From positions 1,054,001-1,118,000 of the forward strand of contig NZ_AP024651.1 of NCBI RefSeq assembly GCF_019977295.1: a DNA stretch of 64,000 nucleotides. Reading direction: 5' to 3'. Numbering within the stretch: position 1 is the stretch's first letter; every line of letters begins with the position of its first letter. The notes under the pieces are model-generated. The model was not told where the DNA came from, did no database searches, and saw only the letters and a program-made list of their open reading frames with translations. The position numbers and the translations under genes were made by a program. Below are positions 19,625 to 30,153 of the stretch, piece by piece. Source of the stretch: Arthrobacter sp. StoSoilB20 (lineage in GTDB: Bacteria > Actinomycetota > Actinomycetes > Actinomycetales > Micrococcaceae).

Positions 19625-20446
19625 ATGAGCGGGGGATACGACAGGGATTTTTTGCGGGCACGGCTTGAGCTGCCCAGTCCGTCGGCAACGACGATTCTGT
19701 TGGACTACATCCACTTCTCCGTGCGTTTCCGGGTGTCCCGGAAGCTCGCGGCGATCGTGGGAGTCAACATCAGCGGTGCCGAGCTGAACCCACTGGCCCG
19801 TGAGGGAACGTGGCACTTCGACGACAGGATTCCGCGGGAACAGCAGGCGGGCCCGGACGTTTACAAGAACAACGCCTTCGACCGCGGCCACCTGGTCCGG
19901 CGGCTGGATCCCGTCTGGGGAGATGCGGCTACCGCCAAGAAAGCCAACCAGGACACCTTCGTTTTCACCAACGCTGCCCCACAGGTGGACGACTTCAACC
20001 AAGGCAAAGAACTCTGGGTGGGGCTCGAGGACCACGTGCTGAGTCATGCGGATGCCCACGAGGCCAAGATCAGCGTCTTCACGGGACCCGTGCTCCTGGA
20101 CGATGACCAGCCTTACCGGGGCGTCCAAATCCCGCGCAAATTCTGGAAGATCGCCGCGTGGACCAACGATGCCAAGCTGGCTGCCGTGGGCTTCCTCCTG
20201 GACCAGTCGCCGCTCCTGGGCAAGGTCGAGCTGAAACGGGCCATCGATCAGCGCCTCCTCGAAGGAGAGCCACCTCCGCTGGGACCGTTCCGGACCTTCC
20301 AGGTTCCCATTGGGCAGATCGCAGACCTAACCGGGCTGAGCCTCAGCAGGCTTGCCAACGCGGACCGGCTCGTCAGCGGCCAGCGTGAACTGGGCAGGCA
20401 ACCGAAGGCGATCGAGTTGGAGCGCCCGGACCAGATCCGTTTGTGA
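19625..20446 (+). CDS. DNA/RNA non-specific endonuclease (NUC1 family)
   Basis: 273 residues. Contains the beta-beta-alpha-metal nuclease motif: FDRGHLVRRLDPVWG, with the DRGH catalytic His around residue 93, and TFVFTNAAPQVDDFNQG holding the metal-binding Asn. The family cuts DNA and RNA with little sequence preference. No signal peptide is visible, so unlike Serratia nuclease it seems cytoplasmic or exported by another route. The C-terminal 50 residues (GPFRTFQVPIGQIADLTG) complete the domain. Follows sdaA by 38 bp with no obvious terminator. Confidence 0.85.
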   Translation: MSGGYDRDFLRARLELPSPSATTILLDYIHFSVRFRVSRKLAAIVGVNISGAELNPLAREGTWHFDDRIPREQQAGPDVYKNNAFDRGHLVRRLDPVWGDAATAKKANQDTFVFTNAAPQVDDFNQGKELWVGLEDHVLSHADAHEAKISVFTGPVLLDDDQPYRGVQIPRKFWKIAAWTNDAKLAAVGFLLDQSPLLGKVELKRAIDQRLLEGEPPPLGPFRTFQVPIGQIADLTGLSLSRLANADRLVSGQRELGRQPKAIELERPDQIRL

Positions 20447-20564
20447 GCAACGGCAGATCTGCGCTTTTGCTCATAGACCAGCCGATTTCGCTTGGCCCGA
20501 TAGACTTGGGGCTGCATGTCCGCATGCGTACCGAGCTTTTGAACACTGCACCAAACCCCTGAGA

Positions 20565-21653
20565 TTGGACACGGCCACCTTGCGAGAATTTACCGCCCGC
20601 TTTGCCACCGCCGAGGAAATCGACAACTGGGACAAGCACGTCACGGCCAACCCGAACGGCGGCAACATGCTGCAGTCCGACGCCTACGCCGCAGTCAAGG
20701 ACGGTAACGGCTGGTTGGTCCGCCGGCTCGTCATCGAAACCCAGGAGTACAGCAGCTACAACTTGCTCCTCGAGAAGAAGTTCCCTGTCCTGGGCCGGCT
20801 CTGGTATCTGATCAAGGGCCCGGACGTTGCTGCTGTGGAAGACATCCAGCCCCTGCTGAAGGCCGTGGCTACTTTGGCCAAGAAACAGAAGATGAACGTC
20901 TTCACCATCAAGATAGAGCCCGACGTCGTGGAGTCACCTGAGGTGACCGCGCAACTGAAAGCCGCCGGGTTGGTCAAAGCGCCCAACATCCAATCCAACG
21001 ACTCCACTGCCATTCTGGATATCTCGGCCCCGGCCAACGAAGTGCTGAGGAGCATCTCCTCGCGTGCACGCAACGCGGTCCGCAGGGCCGAGCGCGAAGG
21101 GTGCGAGGTTGTGCAGGGAGAGCCCGGCGAGGACAGTTACCGCAAGCTGTACGCCCTCATGCGGAACACCATGGACGCTAAAGGGGCCATGCCCCTGCGG
21201 AGCTACGAGTACTACGCAAAGTTCTGGGAAGAGTTCTGCAGCCGCGGGCAGGGCCACTTCTTCTTCGTCCATGAGGACGGCGCACCCAGCGTTGGTGCTT
21301 TCGTGATCAACTACGGATCAAAGGCCACGTACAAGGACGGTGGATCCACCCAGAACCGTAAGCAGTACGGCGATTCACACCTGGCGCAGTGGGCGGCAAT
21401 CCAGCGTATGCAGGAGCTCGGATGCGTGGAGTACGACTTCTGCGGAACTCCGCCGGCCGCGCACATCAAGGACAAGTCCCATCCGCTTTATGGCTTGGGA
21501 TCGTTCAAGACAAGCTTTACCAAGACCGTCACGGATTTTGTGGGTTGCTACGACCTCGTCCTGGGCCCTGTCCGCCACAAGCTGTGGGTCAAGGGTGCGG
21601 AGCGCATCTTCCGTCGGCTCGAGACCACGCGCACCGGCGGACAGTTCTACTAG
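20565..21653 (+). CDS. FemAB-family peptidyl transferase (lipid II:glycine glycyltransferase type), copy 1
   Basis: About 362 residues. Two GNAT-like halves of the FemABX family: N-terminal NGGNMLQSDAYAAVKDGNGW, then ISSRARNAVRRAEREGCEV, and C-terminal AFVINYGSKATYKDGGSTQNR with VEYDFCGTPP and GLGSFKTSF. The family adds amino acids from aminoacyl-tRNA to the peptidoglycan stem peptide, building the interpeptide bridge. No ATG fits; TTG 20565 or TTG 20580 are the only plausible starts and neither has a clear ribosome site. No coiled-coil arm, unlike copy 2. Confidence 0.85.
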   Translation: MDTATLREFTARFATAEEIDNWDKHVTANPNGGNMLQSDAYAAVKDGNGWLVRRLVIETQEYSSYNLLLEKKFPVLGRLWYLIKGPDVAAVEDIQPLLKAVATLAKKQKMNVFTIKIEPDVVESPEVTAQLKAAGLVKAPNIQSNDSTAILDISAPANEVLRSISSRARNAVRRAEREGCEVVQGEPGEDSYRKLYALMRNTMDAKGAMPLRSYEYYAKFWEEFCSRGQGHFFFVHEDGAPSVGAFVINYGSKATYKDGGSTQNRKQYGDSHLAQWAAIQRMQELGCVEYDFCGTPPAAHIKDKSHPLYGLGSFKTSFTKTVTDFVGCYDLVLGPVRHKLWVKGAERIFRRLETTRTGGQFY

Positions 21654-21756
21654 GAGCGGGCCCCGGGCGACGCCACTCCACAAAGTCCCCAAGCTAAATT
21701 CAGGCCCGCCCCGGCCACCAACGGGTGCAAATCTACTGTTAGGTGAGGTAATTTCT

Positions 21757-23100
21757 TTGACTCCGATTGAGGCTGGAACCGACATGGAATTCGTGATTCT
21801 CAGTGACGCTGATTTCGAGACATTCGCCAAGGGACACCCGCAGGGCAGCTTCATTCAGTCCTTGGACCTCACGCGATTCCAGCGTGCCCGTGGCCAGGAA
21901 GTGGAACTCTTCGGAGTAACGCAGAACGGCGGCCTGATCGCTGCAGGAAAGCTGGTCTACACGGCCAACCGCCTGGGCTACAAGACCGCTGACTGCGCCA
22001 AGGGACCCCTGATGGACTACAGCGATCCCACCCTGGTGAGGTTCGTCGTCGAGCAGTTGAAGAAGCACGCGGCCGGCAAGAAGGCCGCCGAACTGCGGAT
22101 CTCGCCCAACATCCGGTACATCGCCCGGGACGAAGAAGGCGCCGAGCACCCCGAAGTTGAGGACAACCGTCCGCTGCTGAAGGAATTCGAAGGGTTGGGC
22201 TTCAAGCACCAGGGCTTCGAGATGAACTTCGCCAACATCAACTGGATGTTCATCAAGCAGCTGGATGGGATCGCTGATTCCGAAGAGCTCATCATGGGCA
22301 TGAACTACCGCACCCGCAAAGCCATCCGGAAAGCCGAGAAGAACGGCGTCTACCTCGAACAGGCAACGCTGGAGACGCTGGATGAGTTCTACAACGCACT
22401 GAGCACTGCCGGGGACGAGAAAGGCTTCACGTACCGCGAACGCGAGTACTACGAGCAACTGCTCCGCAACACCTCGGACGAGTTCACCAAGCTCATGATG
22501 GCCAAGATCAACATCCCGGAATACCGGGCCTCGATCACCGAACGGCTCGATGCCGAATCCAAGACCCTCGCAGACCTGAAGCGGGAAGTCGAGGAGACCG
22601 GCAGCAAGAAGAAGGCCAACAGGGTCAAGGTTGTCCAGGACCTCGTTGACAGTTACGAGCGCAGCCTCAAGGACATCGAACGCTTCCCGGATTCAGTCGG
22701 CGTAGCCACTGTGGCCGCCATCCACTTTGCCTGCTCCGGCGAGGAACTGGTGTGCGTCATTGGCGGCACCGTACAGGACTACATCTACTTCAACGGCGCT
22801 ACGTCCCTCTACTGGGGCATGATGCTGCACGCGTTGAACAACGGATACTCGCGGTACAACTTCTATGGCACATTCGGCATCCAGGGCCAGGATGAAACCG
22901 GCCACGGAGGTTACGAGTTCAAGAAGGGCTTCGGCGGCGAAGTGGTCCAACTGGTGGGGGACTTCGTGGCCCCGGTCAATCCGGTCATCTTCCACGGATA
23001 CCGCGCGGTCAGGAAGCTCGCAGGGGCCGCCCAGACAGTGCTGGGACGATTGCCACTTGAGAAATTGCCGGTAGTAGGAAAACTTCGGAGGAACCGCTAA
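21757..23100 (+). CDS. FemAB-family peptidyl transferase, copy 2, with coiled-coil arm
   Basis: 447 residues from TTG 21757, which sits eight nt after AGGTGAGG; ATG 21784 would give 439 residues but has only weak ribosome pairing. Family marks: GSFIQSLDLTRFQ, MGMNYRTRKAIRKAEKNGVYLE, and GGTVQDYIYFNGATSLYWGMM, RYNFYGTFGI, GYEFKKGFGG. Between the halves (about residues 258-308) is a charged heptad-like helix pair, like the coiled-coil arm of FemA/FemX that resembles a tRNA-synthetase arm. It probably adds a different bridge residue from copy 1; this is inference. Confidence 0.88.
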   Translation: MTPIEAGTDMEFVILSDADFETFAKGHPQGSFIQSLDLTRFQRARGQEVELFGVTQNGGLIAAGKLVYTANRLGYKTADCAKGPLMDYSDPTLVRFVVEQLKKHAAGKKAAELRISPNIRYIARDEEGAEHPEVEDNRPLLKEFEGLGFKHQGFEMNFANINWMFIKQLDGIADSEELIMGMNYRTRKAIRKAEKNGVYLEQATLETLDEFYNALSTAGDEKGFTYREREYYEQLLRNTSDEFTKLMMAKINIPEYRASITERLDAESKTLADLKREVEETGSKKKANRVKVVQDLVDSYERSLKDIERFPDSVGVATVAAIHFACSGEELVCVIGGTVQDYIYFNGATSLYWGMMLHALNNGYSRYNFYGTFGIQGQDETGHGGYEFKKGFGGEVVQLVGDFVAPVNPVIFHGYRAVRKLAGAAQTVLGRLPLEKLPVVGKLRRNR

Positions 23101-23127
23101 TCACACAAGCCAAGGGAGGATCACCGC

Positions 23128-24615
23128 GTGACTGAACGCCCCGACGGGTCCGCCAGCAGGCCCCATACTGACGGGTTGCCCAAAACGCAGCCGCTGCGGC
23201 CATCCCAGGTCCGGCAGAACGTCAACGCCAAACGCATGCTCATGCGCTTGGTCCAAGGTGACAGCCCGCCCACGGCACCCATGAACATCGTGGACCGGTT
23301 GGCAGGAAGCCCTTATGCCAACCCCACCATCCAGGTGGTGGGAGTGGATGCTTCCGCCCGCAAAACCATCGACTTCGCCCTGCATCTGGCCGAGGTCATG
23401 TTCCGCTACGGTGCCGGTGCCCTTGAGGTGGAGACCAGCATGATCGCGGTGACGGCGGCGCTGGGATTGAAGAACGTTGAAGTGGACATCACCAACCAGT
23501 CGGTGGCCATTAACTACGCACCCAAGGACCAGACACCCATCACGCTCCTGCGTGTTGTCCGCTCCTGGACCAACAACTACGCGGGGTTGGCGCAAGTGCA
23601 CCAACTGGTGACTGACATTGTGGCCGGGGGCGTGGGGCGCGATGAAGCTGTGCGCCGCTTGAACGAGATCATCCGCAGCGCCAAGCCGTTCCCTCGCTGG
23701 ATGGTCACCATTGCGTTCGGTATTTTCTCGGCCGTTTTCGTGGGCGTCCTTGGCGGTGGGCTGGGTGCGTCTGCTGTGGCTTTCTGCTCCAACATCCTGA
23801 TCAGCCTGCTGTCACGGCAGTTGGCACGGTGGCGGACGGCGGACTTCTTTAACACCATGGCGTGCGCGTTCCTGGTTACCTTCATTGCCCTGATGCTGCG
23901 GTGGGCTGGTGTGGACATTGCTCCGTCCATTGTGGTTGCCGGTGGGATCCTGCTGCTCCTGCCAACGGGTCGCCTTGTCTCTTCAGTGCAGGACGCGATC
24001 AACGGCTTCCCTGTGACTGCGGCGGGTCGTTTCCTTTCCACGGCGTTGACGTTCGGTGCCATCGTGGCCGGTATCGGTGTGGCCGTGGTTGTCGGAACGC
24101 TGATGGGCAGCGCCGTCCTGGATGTCACTGATACATTCCCCGACGCGTACCCCTTGTGGGGGAGGGCGATCCTGATCGCCATCGCGGTGGTGGCCATCGG
24201 CGTCACCGAACAAACGCAAATGCGCTTGTTATTCCCGACGGCGGCAGTCGGCTTGGTGGGCTTCTTCGTTTTGTGGGGGGCCGGCGCAGCCGGACTCGGC
24301 GATCGCTTGTCGCCCGCAGTGGCTGCGGTGGTGATCGGCCTGCTGGGCCGGGTAGTGGCGCTCAAACTCGGTGCGCCGCAGCTGGTGGTCGCAGTTCCCG
24401 CCGCATTGATCCTGCTTCCCGGCCTCACCATCTTCCGGTCCATGTATGTTTTGACCGTGGAAGAGGGAGACATCCTCCTTGGTGCGGGCGGGATGCTCAA
24501 CGCCGGGGCCATCGTGCTGGGAGTGGCTGCGGGCATCGTGCTCGGGGACAACCTGGCCAGGCCGCTGACGAAGGGCCTGTCCAGCAATGAGCGGCGCAGG
24601 GTGCGCAGGCGCTGA
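23128..24615 (+). CDS. Threonine/serine exporter, ThrE family
   Basis: 495 residues. N-terminal ThrE domain (DFALHLAEVMFRYGAGALEVETSM, then NYAGLAQVHQLVTDI) followed by about ten membrane segments, with the second five (LILLPGLTIFRSMY) forming the ThrE-C part. In Corynebacterium ThrE exports threonine and serine. GTG 23128 follows AAGGGAGGA at seven nt. It starts 27 nt after the second FemAB gene, so the three may be one unit; export of serine or threonine would fit the window's serine metabolism. Confidence 0.9.
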   Translation: MTERPDGSASRPHTDGLPKTQPLRPSQVRQNVNAKRMLMRLVQGDSPPTAPMNIVDRLAGSPYANPTIQVVGVDASARKTIDFALHLAEVMFRYGAGALEVETSMIAVTAALGLKNVEVDITNQSVAINYAPKDQTPITLLRVVRSWTNNYAGLAQVHQLVTDIVAGGVGRDEAVRRLNEIIRSAKPFPRWMVTIAFGIFSAVFVGVLGGGLGASAVAFCSNILISLLSRQLARWRTADFFNTMACAFLVTFIALMLRWAGVDIAPSIVVAGGILLLLPTGRLVSSVQDAINGFPVTAAGRFLSTALTFGAIVAGIGVAVVVGTLMGSAVLDVTDTFPDAYPLWGRAILIAIAVVAIGVTEQTQMRLLFPTAAVGLVGFFVLWGAGAAGLGDRLSPAVAAVVIGLLGRVVALKLGAPQLVVAVPAALILLPGLTIFRSMYVLTVEEGDILLGAGGMLNAGAIVLGVAAGIVLGDNLARPLTKGLSSNERRRVRRR

Positions 24616-24628
24616 TGATCCAACGATT

Positions 24629-24656
24629 AAAGGCACCGCCTGGAGGCGGTGCCTTT
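24629..24656. terminator. Bidirectional terminator
   Basis: 12-bp perfect stem AAAGGCACCGCC with its complement and a TGGA loop, followed by T-rich sequence on both strands. Lies between the convergent thrE and siderophore-interacting genes. Confidence 0.85.
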
Positions 24657-24691
24657 CGTCGCTAATGCGCAGCCAGTGCTAGCGGCTGAGG

Positions 24692-25531
24692 CTAGATCTT
24701 CCCGACCGGAAGCTTTTTCTCGGCCTGGAACACTTCCTCCACGCGGCCTTGCGCCCAGTAGCCGGACAGTGAAACCTGGGAGCGCTCCAGCCCACGCTGT
24801 ACGAAGAAAATCTCCCGCAGGCCTTTCATGTAGCCCCGCTCGCCGTGGGCGAAGACGTCCACCCGGCCTGGAAGCCATTCGGTGCTGCGCAGGGCTTCGA
24901 GCAGCAAGTCACTGGAACCCGCAGGTACTCCGTTGCGGTACAGCCAGTGCAGCTTGACCCCCGAGGGTGCCGAGATGGGGAGGATGTCCGCTTCGCTGTC
25001 CACCTCAAGGAAGACTGTTCCGCGGGCCTCAGGGGCAAGGGCCTCCACGCAGGCAGCGATGGCCGGGATCGCGGCGTCATCGCCGGCGAACAAGTACCAG
25101 TCGGCTTCCGGGGCCGGGTTGTAAGCGCCACCGGGACCCGTGAAGACCAACGAGTCGCCGGGTTTGGCCTCTGCTGCCCATGGACCTGCCAGGCCTTCAT
25201 CGCCATGGACCACGAAATCAATGGCCAGCTCCCGGGCTTCCAGGTCCACCCAGCGGATGGTGTAGGTCCGGGTGTGCGGCCACAGTTCCCGCGGCATGGT
25301 CTCGCGGATGGCCCACAGGTCCAGGGGGAGCTGGTAGTCAACGCCGGGCTGGGGGAAGACGATCTTGACGTAGCGGTCCACGTACTGGTTGTTCGCGTAG
25401 TCGCCGAAGCCCGGTCCGCCGGCCACGATCCGCACCATGTGTGGTGAAAGGCGTTCGTTCCGCAGGACTGTCAGGTTGACCTGCGGGCGTGTTGTGCGGG
25501 TGGCGGACGAAGTGACAGGGAGAGCAGTCAT
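24692..25531 (-). CDS. Siderophore-interacting protein (NADPH/FAD ferric-siderophore reductase)
   Basis: 279 residues. SIP family: FAD-binding RTYTIRWVD, VVHGDEGLAGPWAAEAKPGD and TGPGGAYNP, then the NAD(P)H-binding half with ADWYLFAGDDAAIPAIA, FAHGERGYMKGLR and SGYWAQGRVEEVF. Releases iron from ferric siderophores by reduction in the cytoplasm. An IdeR-type iron box lies directly before the ATG, with a TAGGCT -10 placed to start transcription at the start codon, so the mRNA is probably leaderless and iron-repressed. Convergent with thrE. Confidence 0.93.
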   Translation of the reverse strand: MTALPVTSSATRTTRPQVNLTVLRNERLSPHMVRIVAGGPGFGDYANNQYVDRYVKIVFPQPGVDYQLPLDLWAIRETMPRELWPHTRTYTIRWVDLEARELAIDFVVHGDEGLAGPWAAEAKPGDSLVFTGPGGAYNPAPEADWYLFAGDDAAIPAIAACVEALAPEARGTVFLEVDSEADILPISAPSGVKLHWLYRNGVPAGSSDLLLEALRSTEWLPGRVDVFAHGERGYMKGLREIFFVQRGLERSQVSLSGYWAQGRVEEVFQAEKKLPVGKI

Positions 25532-25550
25532 ATAGGTAAGCCTAAGCTAA
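25532..25550 (-). promoter_or_regulatory. Iron box (IdeR/DtxR operator)
   Basis: Read on the minus strand it is TTAGCTTAGGCTTACCTAT, matching 16 of 19 positions of the IdeR consensus TTAGGTTAGGCTAACCTAA. It abuts the start codon of the siderophore-interacting gene. The probable regulator is the DtxR-family gene at 53080. Confidence 0.85.
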
Positions 25551-25625
25551 TTACCTGCACGTCTGCTGGGGATGAGTCGAAGGTTACACGCCCTCTTGCA
25601 TGTCCCAGGTGCTTCGGGAGCCAGA

Positions 25626-25701
25626 TGAGTGAGCGTTGGGTTTGAAGGGCTTGGGATGTGAGTGAGCGTTGGGTTTGAAGGGCTTGAATGTGAGTGAGCG
25701 T
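25626..25701. repeat. Short tandem repeat, period about 33 bp
   Basis: TGAGTGAGCGTT begins at 25626, 25659 and 25691. The first two units continue GGGTTTGAAGGGCTTG; the third changes after the core. Located directly after the ung stop codon in the ung/siderophore-protein gap. Confidence 0.7.
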
Positions 25702-25715
25702 TTCAGGACGAGCGG

Positions 25716-26483
25716 TTACAGGACAGGCAGTTCCCAGTTGACTGGTTGGGCGCCCTGTTCGAGAAGCAGCTCATTGCTGCGGCTGAAGGGCTTGGAACCG
25801 AAGAAGCCGCGGGAGGCGGAGAGGGGACTGGGGTGGGCCGAGATGATCGAGGGCGCTCCTTCGAGCAGCGGCACGACGCCCTCGGCGTCCTTCCCCCAGA
25901 GAATGGCCACCAACGGACTACGGCGCCCCACGCCGTCGGTACGGTTGACGACGGCGGTAACTGCCGCCGTCGTGATGGCCTCCCATCCTTTGCCACGATG
26001 TGAGCCGGCATCTCCGGCTTTGACGCTGAGGACGCGGTTCAGCAGCAGGACGCCTTGATCCGTCCAGGCGCTGAGGTCGCCGTGGACCCGGGGTGGCAGG
26101 CCAAGGTCGTCGTGGAGTTCGCGGTAGATGTTGGCCAGGCTTCGCGGGATCGGTCGCGTTTGCCGTGATACCGCAAAGGAAAGGCCGACGGCGTGTCCCG
26201 GCGTGGGGTACGGGTCCTGCCCAAGGATCAGCACTTTGACGTCGGCCAACGGTTGCTGGAAGGCGCGCAGAAGGTTGTTGGCGGCCGGAAGGACGTGGGC
26301 CCCGCTCTTGGCTTGGCCCGCCACAAAGGCCAAGGCGCTGCGAAGCTGGCCTTCTACAGGGCGGAGGGCGTCGGCCCAGTCCGGGGCCATCAGCTCTTCC
26401 AGCGGGCGATCGGGCAGCCCGGCGAAACCGGCCTCCCCCAGGTCGGTCGGCTCAAGGTCAAAGAGTGCATCCTCGCCATTCAC
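25716..26483 (-). CDS. ung: Uracil-DNA glycosylase, family 1
   Basis: 255 residues. Removes uracil from DNA, starting base-excision repair. Motif [17 protein letters not shown] with the catalytic Asp and the uracil-stacking residues, LLLNRVLSV, and motif [14 protein letters not shown] with the catalytic His. The N-terminal [18 protein letters not shown] is typical. GTG 26483 gives a family-like N-terminus; the open frame extends 35 codons further but through the DUF3263 promoter region. No clear ribosome site precedes the GTG, so the start is uncertain by a few codons. Confidence 0.93.
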   Translation of the reverse strand: MNGEDALFDLEPTDLGEAGFAGLPDRPLEELMAPDWADALRPVEGQLRSALAFVAGQAKSGAHVLPAANNLLRAFQQPLADVKVLILGQDPYPTPGHAVGLSFAVSRQTRPIPRSLANIYRELHDDLGLPPRVHGDLSAWTDQGVLLLNRVLSVKAGDAGSHRGKGWEAITTAAVTAVVNRTDGVGRRSPLVAILWGKDAEGVVPLLEGAPSIISAHPSPLSASRGFFGSKPFSRSNELLLEQGAQPVNWELPVL

Positions 26484-26606
26484 TCCGCCATTGTCTCCCG
26501 CGCGTGCCCGGCCCGGCGAATGACAGTGTTGGCGAATGACAGCGTTGTTATTCGCCCGTAACATGGGGGTAGGACATTTTCCCAACAAGCGTCGAAGGAG
26601 TATGCC

Positions 26607-26942
26607 GTGGCAGAGCCCGCACCGGAACCAATGGCGCCGCGGTCAGGTGGTTTTGCCCTCGAAGACCTTGCGGCCGGGACCCGCAGCGATTCGCCGCTCA
26701 GCGAACGGGACCAGCAGATGCTGGCCCTGGAACGGCAGTGGTGGAAGTACTCAGGGGCCAAGGAACAGGCGATCCGCGAGCTGTTCGATCTCTCGGCTAC
26801 ACACTATTACCAGATCCTGAACGCACTGATCGATACTGAAGACGCGTTGGCCCACGATCCCATGCTCGTCAAGAGATTGCGTAGACTACGTACGTCCCGC
26901 CAGCGCGCGCGGACGGCACGTCGCTTGGGGTCCGACGCGTAA
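26607..26942 (+). CDS. DUF3263 family protein
   Basis: 111 residues. The core [46 protein letters not shown] matches DUF3263, a small actinobacterial family with a helix-turn-helix look. A basic C-terminus follows ([19 protein letters not shown]), which could bind nucleic acid. GTG 26607 follows AAGGAG at six nt. The pair DUF3263 plus LytR_C protein is a common actinobacterial neighbourhood; function unknown. Confidence 0.88.
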   Translation: MAEPAPEPMAPRSGGFALEDLAAGTRSDSPLSERDQQMLALERQWWKYSGAKEQAIRELFDLSATHYYQILNALIDTEDALAHDPMLVKRLRRLRTSRQRARTARRLGSDA

Positions 26943-26991
26943 ATCGCCAGGCTGATCTGTCAGCAGCAACCAGCAAGGACATCGCTTCACC

Positions 26992-27600
26992 ATGACCAAA
27001 TATGCCAAGGACGAATTCGACCAGGTCCCGCAGAACACCTCCCGGCAGGGCGTTCACCGTGACGCCCAGGAGACTGCGCGTCCCACACTGTGGCCGGTCC
27101 TGACCGTTGGGGCGGTGGCCCTGGTCCTCGGACTGGTGGCCTTCCTGGTCCTGCCAAACCTCGGCGTAGTAGCTCCCACTGCGGCGCCCAGTGTCTCGAC
27201 GCCGGCGCCTCAGCAAAGCGATGCGACGCCTTCTGCTGCTCCGAGCGAATCCAGCAGTGCGCCGTCTGCTTCCAGTGAACCCACTCCGTCCGAGAGCCCT
27301 TCGGCAACCACATCTTCCGCTCCCGTGGACAAGACCACCCCCGTAGCGGTCTATAACGGAGCAGGCACCGCAGGTTTGGCGGGCCGGGTGGCCGGCCTGG
27401 TGCAAGCAGATGGCTGGACATTGGGCACGGTGGGCAACTGGGGCGGACTGCCGCAGCAGACGTCCGTCATCTTCTACAACACACCCGGGCAGAAGGCCAA
27501 CGCCGAGGCGCTCGGCGCGTTGCTGGGAATCCAGTCGGTTGTTGAATCGCCTGAAATCCAGCAGCCCTTGGTGGTTGTGGCAGGACCTGGCTACCAGTAG
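26992..27600 (+). CDS. LytR C-terminal domain protein, membrane-anchored
   Basis: 202 residues: a cytoplasmic N-terminus, one membrane segment (VLTVGAVALVLGLVAFLVLP, about residues 36-55), a Ser/Pro/Thr-rich linker of about 60 residues, and a LytR_C domain (TPVAVYNGAGTAGLAGRVAG ... TSVIFYNTPGQKANAEAL). LytR_C domains occur at the end of LytR-CpsA-Psr envelope proteins, but here there is no catalytic LCP domain. Probably faces the cell wall. 49 nt after the DUF3263 gene, likely co-transcribed. Confidence 0.87.
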   Translation: MTKYAKDEFDQVPQNTSRQGVHRDAQETARPTLWPVLTVGAVALVLGLVAFLVLPNLGVVAPTAAPSVSTPAPQQSDATPSAAPSESSSAPSASSEPTPSESPSATTSSAPVDKTTPVAVYNGAGTAGLAGRVAGLVQADGWTLGTVGNWGGLPQQTSVIFYNTPGQKANAEALGALLGIQSVVESPEIQQPLVVVAGPGYQ

Positions 27601-27772
27601 CCCTCCGGCCCGTCCCAAGGCCCCAAAGCCCCAACTCGGTTAAGCCTCAATAACAAAACCCATGCCCTGGCCCTCCGTGGGAGCGCCGGCAGAGTGACTG
27701 TGGTTACAGTGGATTAGATCCGGTACGGAGATCCCGGCAACCGGTCTTGGCTACTGCGAAAGTGTGGGCATC

Positions 27773-27976
27773 ATGGCATTGGGAACCGTCAAATGGTTCA
27801 ACGCCGAAAAAGGCTACGGATTCATCACTGTGGATGAATCGGGTGACGACGTCTTTGTGCACTGGTCATCCATTCAAATGGACGGATTCCGTGCCCTTGA
27901 AGAGGGCCAGCGGGTCGAATTTGAACTGGGCGAGGGGCAGAAGGGGCCGCAAGCCGAAGGCGTGCGCGTCGCGTAG
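27773..27976 (+). CDS. Cold-shock protein, CspA type
   Basis: 67 residues, single cold-shock domain with both RNA-binding motifs: [12 protein letters not shown] (RNP1) and [10 protein letters not shown] (RNP2), then [24 protein letters not shown]. An RNA chaperone. ATG 27773 has poor ribosome pairing (GTGTGGGCATC), and the 170-bp upstream gap could provide the long structured leader typical of cspA genes. The gap otherwise shows nothing recognisable. Confidence 0.95.
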   Translation: MALGTVKWFNAEKGYGFITVDESGDDVFVHWSSIQMDGFRALEEGQRVEFELGEGQKGPQAEGVRVA

Positions 27977-27997
27977 CGCCAGGCCGGCTTCCGCATC

Positions 27998-28035
27998 ATC
28001 CGGGTCAGCCCTCGGCATCCGGGTCAGCCCTCGGC
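27998..28035 (+). repeat. Perfect 19-bp tandem duplication
   Basis: ATCCGGGTCAGCCCTCGGC occurs twice in a row (27998-28016 and 28017-28035) between csp and the groEL operators; no function seen. Confidence 0.8.
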
Positions 28036-28073
28036 TGAAAGCCCTGTGTTTATAGAGCAAAATGGCATCTCTG

Positions 28074-28100
28074 CTTGCACTCTCCCCGGCCGAGTGCTAA
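28074..28100. promoter_or_regulatory. CIRCE element 1 (HrcA operator)
   Basis: CTTGCACTC, nine bases, GAGTGCTAA: the right arm is perfect and the left differs from TTAGCACTC at two positions. HrcA represses groE/dnaK genes at this site and is released on heat shock. Confidence 0.85.
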
Positions 28101-28108
28101 TTATTGAT

Positions 28109-28135
28109 TTAGCACTCCTATGGTTCGACTGCTAA
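28109..28135. promoter_or_regulatory. CIRCE element 2 (HrcA operator)
   Basis: TTAGCACTC, nine bases, GACTGCTAA: left arm perfect, one mismatch in the right. Eight bp from CIRCE 1, so the groEL promoter is double-covered. About 180 bp of leader with no recognised element separates it from groEL. Confidence 0.88.
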
Positions 28136-29944
<1,809 letters not shown>

Positions 29945-29999
29945 GCCCCTCTGCTGTAGCAATACAGCGCCCAGGCGTCACGCTTTAGAGCAAACGACG

Positions 30000-30037
30000 G
30001 CGGTCCCCACTTTTTGGTGGGGGCCGCTGTTTTGTTG
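30000..30037 (+). terminator. Intrinsic terminator of groEL
   Basis: 11-bp stem (30000-30010 with 30017-30027, one G-U pair) followed by TGTTTTGTTG. Confidence 0.9.
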
Positions 30038-30041
30038 TGCG

Positions 30042-30109
30042 CACCCAAGTAGGTAGCAGTACATGCCGTTATGAGCGCTCAAAGGGCATCCACTGCACCT
30101 ACTTGGGTG
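30042..30109. repeat. Long interrupted palindrome
   Basis: 68 bp able to fold into one long hairpin: CACCCAAGTAGGT pairs with ACCTACTTGGGTG, then GCAGT with ACTGC, then ATGCC with GGCAT, around a centre holding the 8-bp palindrome GAGCGCTC. Too far past the groEL terminator to be part of it. It looks like a member of a family of intergenic palindromic repeats, but I cannot count other copies. Confidence 0.75.
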
Positions 30110-30153
30110 TTATCACGGATTCAGTGTCGGTGGGGTCTGGCAGGATTAACGTT

